A program made the translations under genes and the position numbers. Below, piece by piece: positions 1-8,342 of a stretch of 64,000 bases of DNA. Position 1 is the stretch's first letter. The number at the start of each line of letters is the position of its first letter. Source of the DNA: JABMQB01 sp963666575 (GTDB taxonomy: Bacteria; Bacteroidota; Bacteroidia; Bacteroidales; Prolixibacteraceae); the NCBI GenBank assembly GCA_963666575.2, contig CAXXYG010000007.1:11092-75091 (forward strand), read 5' to 3'. The notes under the pieces are model-generated. The model saw only the letters and a list, made by a program, of their open reading frames with translations, was not told the DNA's origin and made no database searches.

Positions 1-61
1 GTGGATGGTAATTGTGTGCGCCGTATTTATCTTCGCGCGCCATGTAATCATTTGTGTTCAT
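1..61 (-). CDS. rocD: Ornithine aminotransferase, N-terminal fragment (cut by window edge)
   Basis: Only the first 20 codons lie in the window, read leftwards from the ATG at 61-59. The encoded start contains the stretch KYGAHNYHP, which is the characteristic N-terminal motif of ornithine aminotransferases (PLP enzymes that convert ornithine and 2-oxoglutarate to glutamate semialdehyde and glutamate). An AGGAG sequence lies just upstream of the ATG, a rare clear ribosome-binding site in this window. The call rests on this short stretch only, so the rest of the gene must be confirmed outside the window. Confidence 0.7.
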   Translation of the reverse strand, partial: MNTNDYMAREDKYGAHNYHP

Positions 62-157
62 ATTTTAACTCCTTTTTTTTATTGGCAGAAATGTTATTTC
101 CGGGCCGCAATAATTTAAATTTAAAATGAACTAAACAACCATTAAAATTTGTTGTTT

Positions 158-165
158 TAGCTTTG
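158..165 (+). promoter_or_regulatory. Possible Bacteroidota -7 box TAGCTTTG
   Basis: TAGCTTTG matches the Bacteroidota -7 consensus TAnnTTTG and lies in the divergent gap between the rocD fragment and the antiporter gene. There is no TTG at the ideal -33 position and the box is about 105 bases before the start codon, so this is a weak call. Confidence 0.3.
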
Positions 166-270
166 TTAATAATAATTTTTAAGGACTGAATAAACAATGA
201 ATTTAATCATTAATTTTCGGCCCTTATTTTAAATTTCCAATTTTGTATATTGTATAAAAAACAGGACACT

Positions 271-1533
271 ATGAATGCTTATCTTTTTTTGATTGGATTA
301 TGTGTTGTAATTATATTATCCTTCTTTTTGAATATTCTGGCCCGTAAAACAAATATTCCCAGTGTATTGATTCTGATAATTATGGGTATAGGGATTCAGC
401 AGTTGTTAAATTATTTCGATTATAAACCAGAGTTGTTTGGCATCCTCGAAATTCTTGGAATTCTTGGTTTGATTATGATTGTTTTAGAAGCTGCACTTGA
501 TTTGGAGCTGAGCTGGAAAAAATGGCCCATTATCTGGAAATCGTTTGTAATTGCAGCCCTTTCGCTGGCTTCAACTTCGCTGGCTCTTATGTTTGTTATC
601 CGACTGTTTGTACCCGATATAAACATGTTAGCCGCTTTTGTATACGCTATTCCTGTTTCGATTCTTAGTAGCGCCATTATTATCCCTAGTGTTTCGAACC
701 TCTCGGAATATAAAAAGGAATTTTTGACCTACGAAAGTACTTTTTCAGACATTATTGGGATAATGCTTTTTTATCTGGTAATTGAAAATACCGATGTAGA
801 AGGAATGAAACAATTGAGTTTTGCCATCGGCAGTAATATTTTTCTGACCATTTCAATTTCTGTTGTCCTCAGTTATGTGTTGCTTTATATTATTCAAAAT
901 ATAAAAGGCGATGCCCGGTTTTTTCTTTTTTTGGCGGTGTTAATACTATTGTATGCTGTAGGTAAAATGTTCCATCTTTCATCATTGGTAATTATATTAA
1001 TGTTTGGATTGTTACTTCGAAACCATAAAGTATTATTATTTAAGAAACTTGAAAAATGGTTGGATGATGATAAAATTGATGCGGTTTTTGGACAGTTTAA
1101 AATGATTACTGTTGAAACGGCATTTCTTATTCGAACCTTGTTTTTTGTTGTTTTTGGGATGACATTGCCTTTACTTTCGCTTGTTAAATGGAAAGTATGG
1201 CTTATAGCTACCATCTTTTTAGTAGTTACTTATTTGTTACGTTATGCCCTTTTTTATGTGATTGAACGAAAAGATACAATGCCGCAAGCATTTATAGCCC
1301 CCCGTGGATTAATTTCAATCCTGTTGTTTTTTGCTATTCCTGAAGAATTAAAAAATGCGGGTTTTGAAAGCGGTGTTTTGTTTGTTGTAATTATCGCTAC
1401 CAGTGTTATTATGGCCTGGTCGTTGATTTCAAATTCCCGGAAACAAGCTCAATTAGCTGAGGATAACAAAAATTCAATTGAAGTTGATGGGCCAGGTGAA
1501 GTTGAATTTGAAATTACAAAAAATGAAAAGTAA
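271..1533 (+). CDS. Cation/proton antiporter (NhaP/CPA-type)
   Basis: The protein (about 420 residues from the ATG at 271; an in-frame TTG at 250 is less likely) is almost entirely hydrophobic, with roughly a dozen membrane segments and a short charged C-terminal tail. The segment near residue 350, PRGLISILLFF followed by a proline-rich helix, resembles the conserved RG-x-S helix of Na+/H+ exchanger family proteins (PF00999). The expected role is exchange of Na+ or K+ for H+ across the inner membrane, for pH or salt homeostasis. No C-terminal TrkA or CBS regulatory domain is visible. It ends 15 bases before dinB. Ion specificity cannot be read from the sequence. Confidence 0.75.
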   Translation: MNAYLFLIGLCVVIILSFFLNILARKTNIPSVLILIIMGIGIQQLLNYFDYKPELFGILEILGILGLIMIVLEAALDLELSWKKWPIIWKSFVIAALSLASTSLALMFVIRLFVPDINMLAAFVYAIPVSILSSAIIIPSVSNLSEYKKEFLTYESTFSDIIGIMLFYLVIENTDVEGMKQLSFAIGSNIFLTISISVVLSYVLLYIIQNIKGDARFFLFLAVLILLYAVGKMFHLSSLVIILMFGLLLRNHKVLLFKKLEKWLDDDKIDAVFGQFKMITVETAFLIRTLFFVVFGMTLPLLSLVKWKVWLIATIFLVVTYLLRYALFYVIERKDTMPQAFIAPRGLISILLFFAIPEELKNAGFESGVLFVVIIATSVIMAWSLISNSRKQAQLAEDNKNSIEVDGPGEVEFEITKNEK

Positions 1534-1548
1534 AGGCTGAACTAAATA

Positions 1549-2619
1549 ATGGAAAGCATCCGAAAAATAATTCATATTGACATGGATGCTTTTTTTGCAT
1601 CGGTTGAGCAACGCGATTTTCCGGAATTTGCGGGCAAACCTGTTGCTGTTGGTGGAAGTAGTGACAGGGGAGTGGTGGCAGCAGCAAGTTATGAAGCCCG
1701 GCGGTTTGGTGTAAAATCGGCTATGCCTTCAAAAATTGCTGCACGGAAATGCCCCAACTTAATTTTTGTAAAACCGCGTTTTGAAGAGTATAAAAAAGTG
1801 TCTCAACAAATTCGGGCTATATTTTATGAATATACCAACCTGGTTGAGCCTCTATCGCTCGATGAGGCTTACCTTGATGTTACTTACACAAAAAAAGGAA
1901 AACCTTCAGCCACTTTAATTGCTCAGGAAATTAGGCAGCGCATTCAGAAAGAAACAGTGTTGACTGCTTCGGCAGGTGTGTCGTATAATAAGTTTCTGGC
2001 AAAAGTGGCTTCCGATGTTAATAAACCCAATGGGATATTTGTAGTAACTCCTGATATGGCACAGGAATTTATAGATAATTTGGAGGTCAGAAAATTCTTT
2101 GGAATTGGTAAAGTTTCGGCAAAAAAATTAAACGACATTGGAATTTGGTTTGGTCGTGATTTGAAAAAAGTGGACCGTCTGGAATTAATGCGTATGTTCG
2201 GAAAAGCAGGAAACTATTACTACGATATTGTGCGGGGAATAGATAAAAGGCAGGTTGAGCCTATGCGCAAACGGAAATCGAATGGGGCAGAGCGTACTTT
2301 TTCCACCGACATATACATGGAAGGTCAATTAAAAGATGAGGTTACTAATGTATGTAATATTTTATGGCCACGCATTCAAAAATCAGGATCGTATGGAAAA
2401 ACACTTACCCTAAAAATAAAGTTTTCCGATTTTGAACAAATCACTCGAAGCAAAACTTTGGCTATTTTTATTACTTCCCCGCAGGTGATGCTTAATGAGG
2501 CATTAAAACTGTTGAAAAAGGAGCAACCTTTGCCAAAAGGAGTCAGGTTGTTGGGTTTAACCCTTTCAAATTTCGAAGCCCAGGAGAATAAACCAGTTCA
2601 GTTGGTGCTGGAATTTTAG
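1549..2619 (+). CDS. dinB: DNA polymerase IV (Y-family translesion polymerase)
   Basis: The 356-residue product has the usual DinB length and order: palm/fingers with HIDMDAFFASVE at residues 9-20 (metal ligand D11, steric-gate F15/F16), the second catalytic cluster SLDEAYLD at 103-110 (D105, E106), a thumb helix-hairpin-helix around 175-200 (FFGIGKVSAKKL) and a C-terminal little-finger domain. It replicates past damaged bases at low fidelity. The extreme C-terminus (QLVLEF) looks like a beta-clamp-binding peptide. It follows the antiporter closely on the same strand; no LexA-type box was recognised. Confidence 0.95.
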   Translation: MESIRKIIHIDMDAFFASVEQRDFPEFAGKPVAVGGSSDRGVVAAASYEARRFGVKSAMPSKIAARKCPNLIFVKPRFEEYKKVSQQIRAIFYEYTNLVEPLSLDEAYLDVTYTKKGKPSATLIAQEIRQRIQKETVLTASAGVSYNKFLAKVASDVNKPNGIFVVTPDMAQEFIDNLEVRKFFGIGKVSAKKLNDIGIWFGRDLKKVDRLELMRMFGKAGNYYYDIVRGIDKRQVEPMRKRKSNGAERTFSTDIYMEGQLKDEVTNVCNILWPRIQKSGSYGKTLTLKIKFSDFEQITRSKTLAIFITSPQVMLNEALKLLKKEQPLPKGVRLLGLTLSNFEAQENKPVQLVLEF

Positions 2620-2709
2620 CTTTTTTTTTATCCCACCATTTGCTCAAAAAAGGTAATTATTTAGCCTGATTTACTGCCATTCATTAAAAAAGATGGAAGA
2701 CATGTAAAA

Positions 2710-3510
2710 TTATATCCCCGTATTTTTAATAATAAATTCGACAATAGGAGCGGGGTCTTCAAAACTATGTGGGTGGTGCCCAACACCTTTTTTTACCATA
2801 ACCTCTATTGTACCTCCCGCTTCCCTGAAGTTTTTAGCAAGGATAGTGGTATTCTCTTCCATCGGAACAGCGGTATCGCTGTCGCCACAAACATGTAATA
2901 CAGGAATGCCTGCCTGGGCAACTTTTACACAATTGTAAAGTGGAATACCTTTAAAATCGGCAACTGTTTCTTCAGTAAGGCCATAAGCTGAAAGGCATTT
3001 TTCCCAATCGAGTGGTGACCCCTCGCCTTTGCCCTGGCCCCCTGGCCAGCTTTTGATGTCACAAACCGGGGCATCAGCATAAATGCAGGCTACCTTATCG
3101 GTATTTTCGGCTGCCCAGTTATAAACAATGAGCCCTCCACGGCTTAATCCTTCCAGCACACATTTTGTGTTCAGGGGGTATTTTTTTATGAGAAACTGAT
3201 AAAACCTGTTCCAAAGGGCCACTGCTTCCTGATTGCCGTATAAATCAGCTACATCTATATGAACCACATAAAATCCTCTTCGTAAAAGGGCTAAATCGGT
3301 TTGTGGTTCATGTCCCCAAAAACGGGCTCTCCAAATCCAGGTTTGTTCAGCATTCTGATATTTTGGATATATGATTTTAGCGCTGTGTCCTTCAAAGGAG
3401 AATTTAAACTGGTTGTAATCTTCAAATGGGTCGTTGCCTTGTCCCAGCGATGTTAAAACCATGCTCATCAGAATAATAAAAATTATTTTCGGCATTAAAC
3501 TTTTTTTCAT
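2710..3510 (-). CDS. Secreted alpha/beta hydrolase
   Basis: The first 23 residues form a signal peptide (positive start, hydrophobic core, LTSLGQ cleavage region). The body is an alpha/beta hydrolase: nucleophile elbow GLSRGG at about 142-147, a late aspartate in HVCGDSDTAVP (about 207-217) and a histidine in GVGHHPHSFEDP near residue 248, giving a plausible Ser-Asp-His triad. Substrate is unknown; the family is an esterase/peptidase-like group of exported hydrolases. It lies 17 bases downstream of another small secreted protein on the same strand, so the two are probably co-transcribed. Confidence 0.75.
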   Translation of the reverse strand: MKKSLMPKIIFIILMSMVLTSLGQGNDPFEDYNQFKFSFEGHSAKIIYPKYQNAEQTWIWRARFWGHEPQTDLALLRRGFYVVHIDVADLYGNQEAVALWNRFYQFLIKKYPLNTKCVLEGLSRGGLIVYNWAAENTDKVACIYADAPVCDIKSWPGGQGKGEGSPLDWEKCLSAYGLTEETVADFKGIPLYNCVKVAQAGIPVLHVCGDSDTAVPMEENTTILAKNFREAGGTIEVMVKKGVGHHPHSFEDPAPIVEFIIKNTGI

Positions 3511-3527
3511 GGTATTGTAATTTTGAA

Positions 3528-4037
3528 TTAGTTTATTTTTTTACTTTTCCCTTCAATGTATGTAACAAAATTTTCACCATCGGGTGCCATTTCAAATTTG
3601 GTGTTTACCGCATTATTTTCTAAAAGTGAATAGGTTAACCTGAATACTGGTACATTTGGATTTTTTTGACTGGTTAGAATAATTGATTTTACAGCATAAG
3701 TGATGGTGTAATTAATGGTATGTCCTTCGTTATCAAAATAGATGGCATTAATTGGATTACCTGCATTATCAGGATATACTACCATTAAATCATCATGAAT
3801 TGTTGCCGGCCTGTTTTCCGATGCAGGGTATTCTGAGTGGCTTTTACGTACAATGATGTTTTGGTCGAGCTGGTAATTAAATGAAAAAGTACCTCCTCCT
3901 TGTCCTGGCTGGCCATCTCCTTCACCTTCCCACTCACCAATTAACCAGGACCATTTTTCCCAGCTGATTTTAGATTGTGCATTTCCGGTATAAATACAAA
4001 ACAGAAACAGGCAAATAAGAAAAACTTTTAATTTCAT
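3528..4037 (-). CDS. Secreted protein, lipocalin/DUF1579-like fold suspected
   Basis: The 169-residue protein starts with a signal peptide ending near NAQSKI. The mature part begins with WSWLIGEWEGEG, the kind of W-x-x-G-x-W motif that opens lipocalin-like and DUF1579/THAP4-like beta-barrels, followed by alternating beta strands. It probably folds as a small periplasmic barrel binding a hydrophobic ligand, but no function can be assigned. It is the first gene of a probable two-gene unit with the hydrolase at 2710-3510. Confidence 0.55.
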   Translation of the reverse strand: MKLKVFLICLFLFCIYTGNAQSKISWEKWSWLIGEWEGEGDGQPGQGGGTFSFNYQLDQNIIVRKSHSEYPASENRPATIHDDLMVVYPDNAGNPINAIYFDNEGHTINYTITYAVKSIILTSQKNPNVPVFRLTYSLLENNAVNTKFEMAPDGENFVTYIEGKSKKIN

Positions 4038-4276
4038 AATCTTATGGTTTTATATTATAATCGGAAAAGCTTACTTTATAACTTTTGTTGTGTAATAATC
4101 AGTAAAACTTATCAATTCAAAAATAATTAGTTTAAATTAAGTTGAAAAATTAACAGGTTCAATTTTAAACTACTTTCTCAATTTTAATGATTATATTTAA
4201 TTGAATTGTTTTAAGAATACTTTCGAACATATAAAATAATAGGGTGTTACATTAATAAGAGATATTGAACATTTTT

Positions 4277-4717
4277 ATGTTACAATCAGGAAAAACAGCA
4301 AGAAAAAAAGAAAAGTTAATTATTGGGAGGCGCGAATTGGCTGATTTTCCGGAATTTAAGTTGTATGGCATTGAAGTAAAGGTTGATACAGGAGCTTATA
4401 CTTCGAGTATACATTGCACCGAAATTGAAGAAAAGAATGGCAAGATTTATTGCAGGTTTTCTGATTTGGGGCACCCCGATTACAACCACAAGGAGCTTGT
4501 ATTTGAAAAATACACATTAAAGTTGGTGAAAAGCTCAAATGGAAGTGTGGAAAACAGGTACAAAATTCAAACATTAATAAGAATTTTTCAAACAAATTAT
4601 AAAATTGAACTTACTTTGACCGACCGCAGTGAAATGAAATTTCCGGTTTTATTAGGTCGAAAATTTTTGTCCAAAAAATTTATTGTTGATGTCACTTTAA
4701 AGTATCAAAATAAATAA
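4277..4717 (+). CDS. Retropepsin-like protease, RimK-associated (PF05618 family)
   Basis: The protein (146 residues from the ATG at 4277; a TTG at 4265 is also in frame) contains KVDTGAYTSS at 35-44, the DTGA active-site motif of the retropepsin-like family once called putative ATP-dependent zinc proteases, and a second half ending in VLLGRKFL, typical of that fold. In Pseudomonas a homologue (RimB) acts with RimK on ribosomal protein S6 tails. The neighbour at 4841 is RimK and the next gene is a zinc deacylase, a recurrent three-gene set. I infer a role in trimming or controlling glutamate tails added by RimK. Confidence 0.8.
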   Translation: MLQSGKTARKKEKLIIGRRELADFPEFKLYGIEVKVDTGAYTSSIHCTEIEEKNGKIYCRFSDLGHPDYNHKELVFEKYTLKLVKSSNGSVENRYKIQTLIRIFQTNYKIELTLTDRSEMKFPVLLGRKFLSKKFIVDVTLKYQNK

Positions 4718-4744
4718 TTTAAATAAAATCGAAATAGCATATTT

Positions 4745-4766
4745 TAGAATAGTAATGCCTATTCTA
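4745..4766. repeat. Inverted repeat TAGAATAG-6 nt-CTATTCTA
   Basis: A perfect 8-bp inverted repeat with a 6-nt loop lies in the 123-bp gap between the protease gene and rimK. No T-run follows on the plus strand, so it is not a standard terminator; it could be an operator or an mRNA hairpin controlling rimK. Confidence 0.3.
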
Positions 4767-4840
4767 CCGTATCACTGGTTCCAACACTAGTCGGTGCTAA
4801 GATGATGAATAGTTAAGCTAATAAATAAAAAAAGATTAAT

Positions 4841-5716
4841 ATGAAAATTGCAATATTATCGCGAAATCCAAAGTTGTATTCTACAATGCGTTTAAAAGAA
4901 GCTGGTGAAAAACGAGGCCACGAAATGCTTATTTTAAACCATTTAAAATGTGATATTATTATTGAAAAGAAAAAACCCCATATTTTGTACGATGGTGCTG
5001 AGATATCTGGAATTGATGCTATTATTCCACGTATTGGTGCTTCGGTAACATTTTACGGAACTGCAGTTGTACGTCAGTTTGAAATGATGAAAGTTTTTAC
5101 CACTACCGAATCACAGGCATTGGTAAGGTCGCGCGATAAATTACGGAGCCTGCAAATTTTGTCGCGGGCAGGATTGGGTTTACCAAAAACTGCCTTTACC
5201 AATTATTCGAAAGATACCGAAGAGATTATTAACCAGGTTGGTGGGGCTCCGTGTGTTATAAAATTGCTCGAAGGCACACAAGGTGTTGGGGTTGTTTTGG
5301 CTGATACCCAAAGTGCTGCCGAATCGGTTCTGGAAGCATTTCAGGGATTAAAGGCACGAGTGATTGTCCAGGAATTTATTAAAGAAGCTAAAGGCGAAGA
5401 TATACGGGCATTTGTTGTTGATGGTGTTGTGGTGGGTGCTATGAAACGGACAGCAAAAGAAGGTGAATTCCGGTCGAATTTGCACCGTGGTGGCTCAGCC
5501 GAAATAATTGACCTTACCGAAGAAGAAGAAAATACTGCCTTAAAAGCTGCCAGGGTGCTTGGTTTGGGTATTGCAGGAGTTGATATGTTACGTTCAAAAA
5601 CAGGGCCTAAAATTATGGAGGTAAACTCATCTCCCGGCCTTGAAGGTATCGAAAAAGCCACTGGAACTGATATTGCTAAATCCATTATTCGTTACATTGA
5701 AAGGAATGTCGACTAA
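4841..5716 (+). CDS. rimK: RimK-type ATP-grasp glutamate ligase
   Basis: The 291-residue product has RimK length and order: an N-terminal Rossmann-like domain (DAIIPRIGASVTFYG at 59-73 is the RimK signature), then the ATP-grasp domain with a nucleotide-binding loop LLEGTQGVGV near 144-153, a basic region with KRTAKEGEFRSN and HRGG, and the metal-binding end MEVNSSPGLEG (about 266-276). RimK adds glutamates to the C-terminus of ribosomal protein S6 in enterobacteria and pseudomonads; whether S6 is the substrate here is inference. Its last 11 bases overlap the next gene, indicating translational coupling. Confidence 0.9.
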   Translation: MKIAILSRNPKLYSTMRLKEAGEKRGHEMLILNHLKCDIIIEKKKPHILYDGAEISGIDAIIPRIGASVTFYGTAVVRQFEMMKVFTTTESQALVRSRDKLRSLQILSRAGLGLPKTAFTNYSKDTEEIINQVGGAPCVIKLLEGTQGVGVVLADTQSAAESVLEAFQGLKARVIVQEFIKEAKGEDIRAFVVDGVVVGAMKRTAKEGEFRSNLHRGGSAEIIDLTEEEENTALKAARVLGLGIAGVDMLRSKTGPKIMEVNSSPGLEGIEKATGTDIAKSIIRYIERNVD

Positions 5717-6692
5717 AAAATTAATCATATTAGGCAAAGAAATAAAAACCGGGCAAACCATATTAAATATGGACATTGCCCGGTTGCATACGCGTACCCG
5801 CCTTGAAGTACCGGTAATAATTGAGAAGGCTAAAGCTCCGGGGCCAACTTTGCTGTTAACTGCCGGGATCCATGGCAACGAAGTTAATGGCATTGAAATA
5901 ATTCGGAGGATGGTTGCTGAAGGCCTTAATAAACCTACAAAAGGGACAATCATCTGTATTCCGGTAGTTAATGTTTTTGGATTCTTGAACCAGGACCGGC
6001 AATTCCCCGATGGGCGCGATTTAAACCGTATGTTTCCGGGAACAAAATCGGGTTCACTGGCCAGCAGGTTTGCCTATTTTGTGATGAACGAGATTATTCC
6101 TTTTATCGATTATTGTATCGATTTTCATACCGGTGGAGCCAGCCGCTTTAATTATTCTCAAATCAGGGTCGATTCTACAAATCAGGAATGTTTAAAACTG
6201 GCTTATGTTTTTGGGGCTAAGTTTATTATCGATGCCGACCCTCGTGATAAATCATTCAGGGAGTCGTTATCAAAAAAAGGTAAAATTGCATTGCTTTTTG
6301 AAGGCGGGAAATCGTTGCACCTCGATAAAAATGTGACTAAATCAGGCATTCAGGGAACGCTAAATATTATTAATTATTTAGGTATGCGTGATTATTCCGC
6401 CGAAATTGCTCAGAACGGGCCACCAAGCGAACGTGTGTATGTAAAAAAATCACATTGGATACGGGCTAATTCTTCGGGTATGTACCGGCGTGTGATACGA
6501 ATAGGTGAAAAAGTGGTTAAAGGCCAAAAAATAGGCAGTATATCGGACCCGTATGGCGATTACGAAAAAAATATTGTGGCCACAAATGATGGTTATATTA
6601 TTTGCTCCAACCATTCGCCCATAGTTAACCAAGGCGATGCACTTATCCATATTAGTACCGAAATCGACAAAGGTTTTACCGTTGATTCGTAA
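5706..6692 (+). CDS. Succinylglutamate desuccinylase/aspartoacylase-family zinc deacylase
   Basis: I take the ATG at 5706, which overlaps rimK by 11 bases. The protein (328 residues) shows the M14-like zinc site: GIHGNE with H56 and E59, the arginine motif DGRDLNR at 102-108, the third zinc ligand in DFHTGG (H141), and a late catalytic glutamate in ALLFEGG. The C-terminal third is a beta domain as in aspartoacylases. These enzymes remove acyl groups from amino acids. Coupling to rimK and the retropepsin-like gene suggests it acts in the same S6-tail or glutamyl-peptide pathway. Confidence 0.85.
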   Translation: MSTKKLIILGKEIKTGQTILNMDIARLHTRTRLEVPVIIEKAKAPGPTLLLTAGIHGNEVNGIEIIRRMVAEGLNKPTKGTIICIPVVNVFGFLNQDRQFPDGRDLNRMFPGTKSGSLASRFAYFVMNEIIPFIDYCIDFHTGGASRFNYSQIRVDSTNQECLKLAYVFGAKFIIDADPRDKSFRESLSKKGKIALLFEGGKSLHLDKNVTKSGIQGTLNIINYLGMRDYSAEIAQNGPPSERVYVKKSHWIRANSSGMYRRVIRIGEKVVKGQKIGSISDPYGDYEKNIVATNDGYIICSNHSPIVNQGDALIHISTEIDKGFTVDS

Positions 6693-6735
6693 AACTTGGA
6701 TGTGTTAAGTTTATTTAAACTCTTTCCAAATAATT

Positions 6736-6765
6736 TTGGTGATTTCAAATTTCATTCTATATTTG
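6736..6765 (+). promoter_or_regulatory. Promoter of the methionine cluster (-33 TTG, -7 TATATTTG)
   Basis: TTG at 6736-6738 is followed by exactly 19 bases and then TATATTTG at 6758-6765, matching the Bacteroidota sigma-A promoter (TTG-N19-TAnnTTTG). Transcription would begin near 6772, leaving a leader of about 195 nt before the ATG at 6967. Confidence 0.6.
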
Positions 6766-6771
6766 TTGCAT

Positions 6772-6966
6772 CAAAAATGGTATAATAATGAAATATACTT
6801 TCAAAAATAATTGTTACTGCACGGCTTTTTCCTTAAGCTGTAATGATTTTATTATGCCATTCATGCCTATGACTATGCGCTAGCCTTTGCCCGGTGATTT
6901 AAGCATTGTGTAAAGGCCTTCAACGTAAAATAATCAATTTCTTTTTTAATCATTTATCTGTTTATT
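6772..6966 (+). promoter_or_regulatory. Long structured 5' leader of the methionine cluster
   Basis: The leader holds two hairpins: ACGGCTT pairing with AAGCTGT over a 7-nt loop (about 6821-6841), and GCCTTT pairing with AAAGGC over a 23-nt loop that contains TGATTTAA (about 6883-6917). A long leader in front of methionine genes suggests metabolite control. TGATTTA occurs in SAM-II riboswitches, but the other conserved SAM-II element (GCTAAA) is not seen, so the class is unassigned. Confidence 0.35.
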
Positions 6967-8298
6967 ATGTCTGATTGTATAATCCGTTTTAGCGGAAGTT
7001 ATATAAATAATGATTTATTTATTAGCGCTTTAAGTAGCCGGTTAGAACAAAACCAGGGCCGGAGTTTTTTAGTGGTTTCGGCAGCTCCTTTTATTAAAAA
7101 TAGAATAGAGGCAGCTATCATTTCTGTTTTTAATTCGGAAAATGGAAGCAACAAATTAAAAAATGAGTTGATCGATTTTTGGGAATTAATATTACCCGGT
7201 CAATCCATTTCTGACTATCTTCAATTGGTTAAAAAACTGGTAAACATTCTGGAAGGAATACGGTTAACGGGTGATTATTCGCAAGCCTTAAAAGGGCAGT
7301 TGTTGAGTTTTAGTGAAAAACTGACGCTGGTACTTTTAAAACAAAAACTTGATTCCGGATCAATCCATTCCACAGTTTTGTTACCCGAAGAATATGGTTT
7401 TTTGGTATCCGGCGATTATGGAAATGCTACCTTTTTAAGCCTCGATAAACAAAAACTGGAAGCATTACCAGCTACAGGTTTATTTTTAATTCCGGGTTCA
7501 TACGGTCTCACCGAAAATGGGAAGATTGCCCGTGCAGGTAATTCTGCATCTGACTATACAGCGGCATTTTTGACAGCCTTTTTAAAAGCGCCAAAATTAA
7601 CTTTATGGGGGCTCGAAAAAGAGTTTATATCAGCTGATCCTTCTATTGTTAAAAATACCTCGAAAATAAAGCGGCTTACCTATTCCGAAGCCAGTGAACT
7701 GGCGTATTTTGACCATTATTCCATTCATCCACGGGTGGTTGAGCCATTGGAGGCAAAACACATTCCCATAGAGATTGTAAGTGCTGAAACCAACAAAGTT
7801 GAAACGGTCATTAATACCGAAACGTATATTGCCAGCCAGGTTGTAAAAAGTGTGGCATATTCCGATGATATTTCGGTGCTGAAATTGGATGGGGCAGGGG
7901 TAGGTTTAAAACCCGGGATTTTGGCAATTGCTACCAAATCGTTTACCGACGCCGGAATTAATGTTAAATCGGTTATCACTTCTCAAACCTCCATCAATTT
8001 TATTTTAGACAAACAATCGGGAGAGCGGGCTAAACAATTGGTGCGCGAATCGGGTTTTTTAAATGTGAACGAAGTAAAATTGTTGAACGATGTTACCCTG
8101 ATTGGGATTGTAGGGCATGGTATGCAACAAAATTATGGGGTGTCGGCAACTCTTTTTACAGCTGTTGCCTGGAACAAAATAAATGTCATTATTAGTGGTT
8201 CGGGAGCCTCCGACCTGGCGAGTTACCTGGTGGTAAAAAGCTCCGACCGGAATAAAAGTATCAAAGCAATTTACAGTGCTTTTTTTGAGACAAATTAA
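6967..8298 (+). CDS. Aspartokinase-like protein with C-terminal ACT domains, catalytic motifs degenerate
   Basis: The 443-residue protein aligns by eye with aspartate kinases: a middle SDYTAAF motif (about 197-203), a PRVVEPL helix equivalent to the HP-x-T-x-xP region (about 256-262), and C-terminal ACT-type regulatory sequence (SVLKLDGAGVGLKPGI, about 300-315). Key active-site motifs are altered: the N-terminal KFGGTS is RFSGSY, and the TDVDG-type loop reads WGLEKEF. It may be a low-activity kinase or a non-catalytic amino-acid sensor. It is the first gene after the leader and sits 44 bases before the O-acetylhomoserine sulfhydrylase gene, so a role in methionine/threonine supply is likely. 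Confidence 0.7.
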   Translation: MSDCIIRFSGSYINNDLFISALSSRLEQNQGRSFLVVSAAPFIKNRIEAAIISVFNSENGSNKLKNELIDFWELILPGQSISDYLQLVKKLVNILEGIRLTGDYSQALKGQLLSFSEKLTLVLLKQKLDSGSIHSTVLLPEEYGFLVSGDYGNATFLSLDKQKLEALPATGLFLIPGSYGLTENGKIARAGNSASDYTAAFLTAFLKAPKLTLWGLEKEFISADPSIVKNTSKIKRLTYSEASELAYFDHYSIHPRVVEPLEAKHIPIEIVSAETNKVETVINTETYIASQVVKSVAYSDDISVLKLDGAGVGLKPGILAIATKSFTDAGINVKSVITSQTSINFILDKQSGERAKQLVRESGFLNVNEVKLLNDVTLIGIVGHGMQQNYGVSATLFTAVAWNKINVIISGSGASDLASYLVVKSSDRNKSIKAIYSAFFETN

Positions 8299-8342
8299 AA
8301 AGTACCAATAAATAAGTTTATAATAATCTAAAATAAATTATC

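Noticed and set aside
6870..6966. SAM-II riboswitch
   Set aside because: TGATTTA is present, but the required second half (GCTAAA and its pairing) is not found, and the stem order does not fit.
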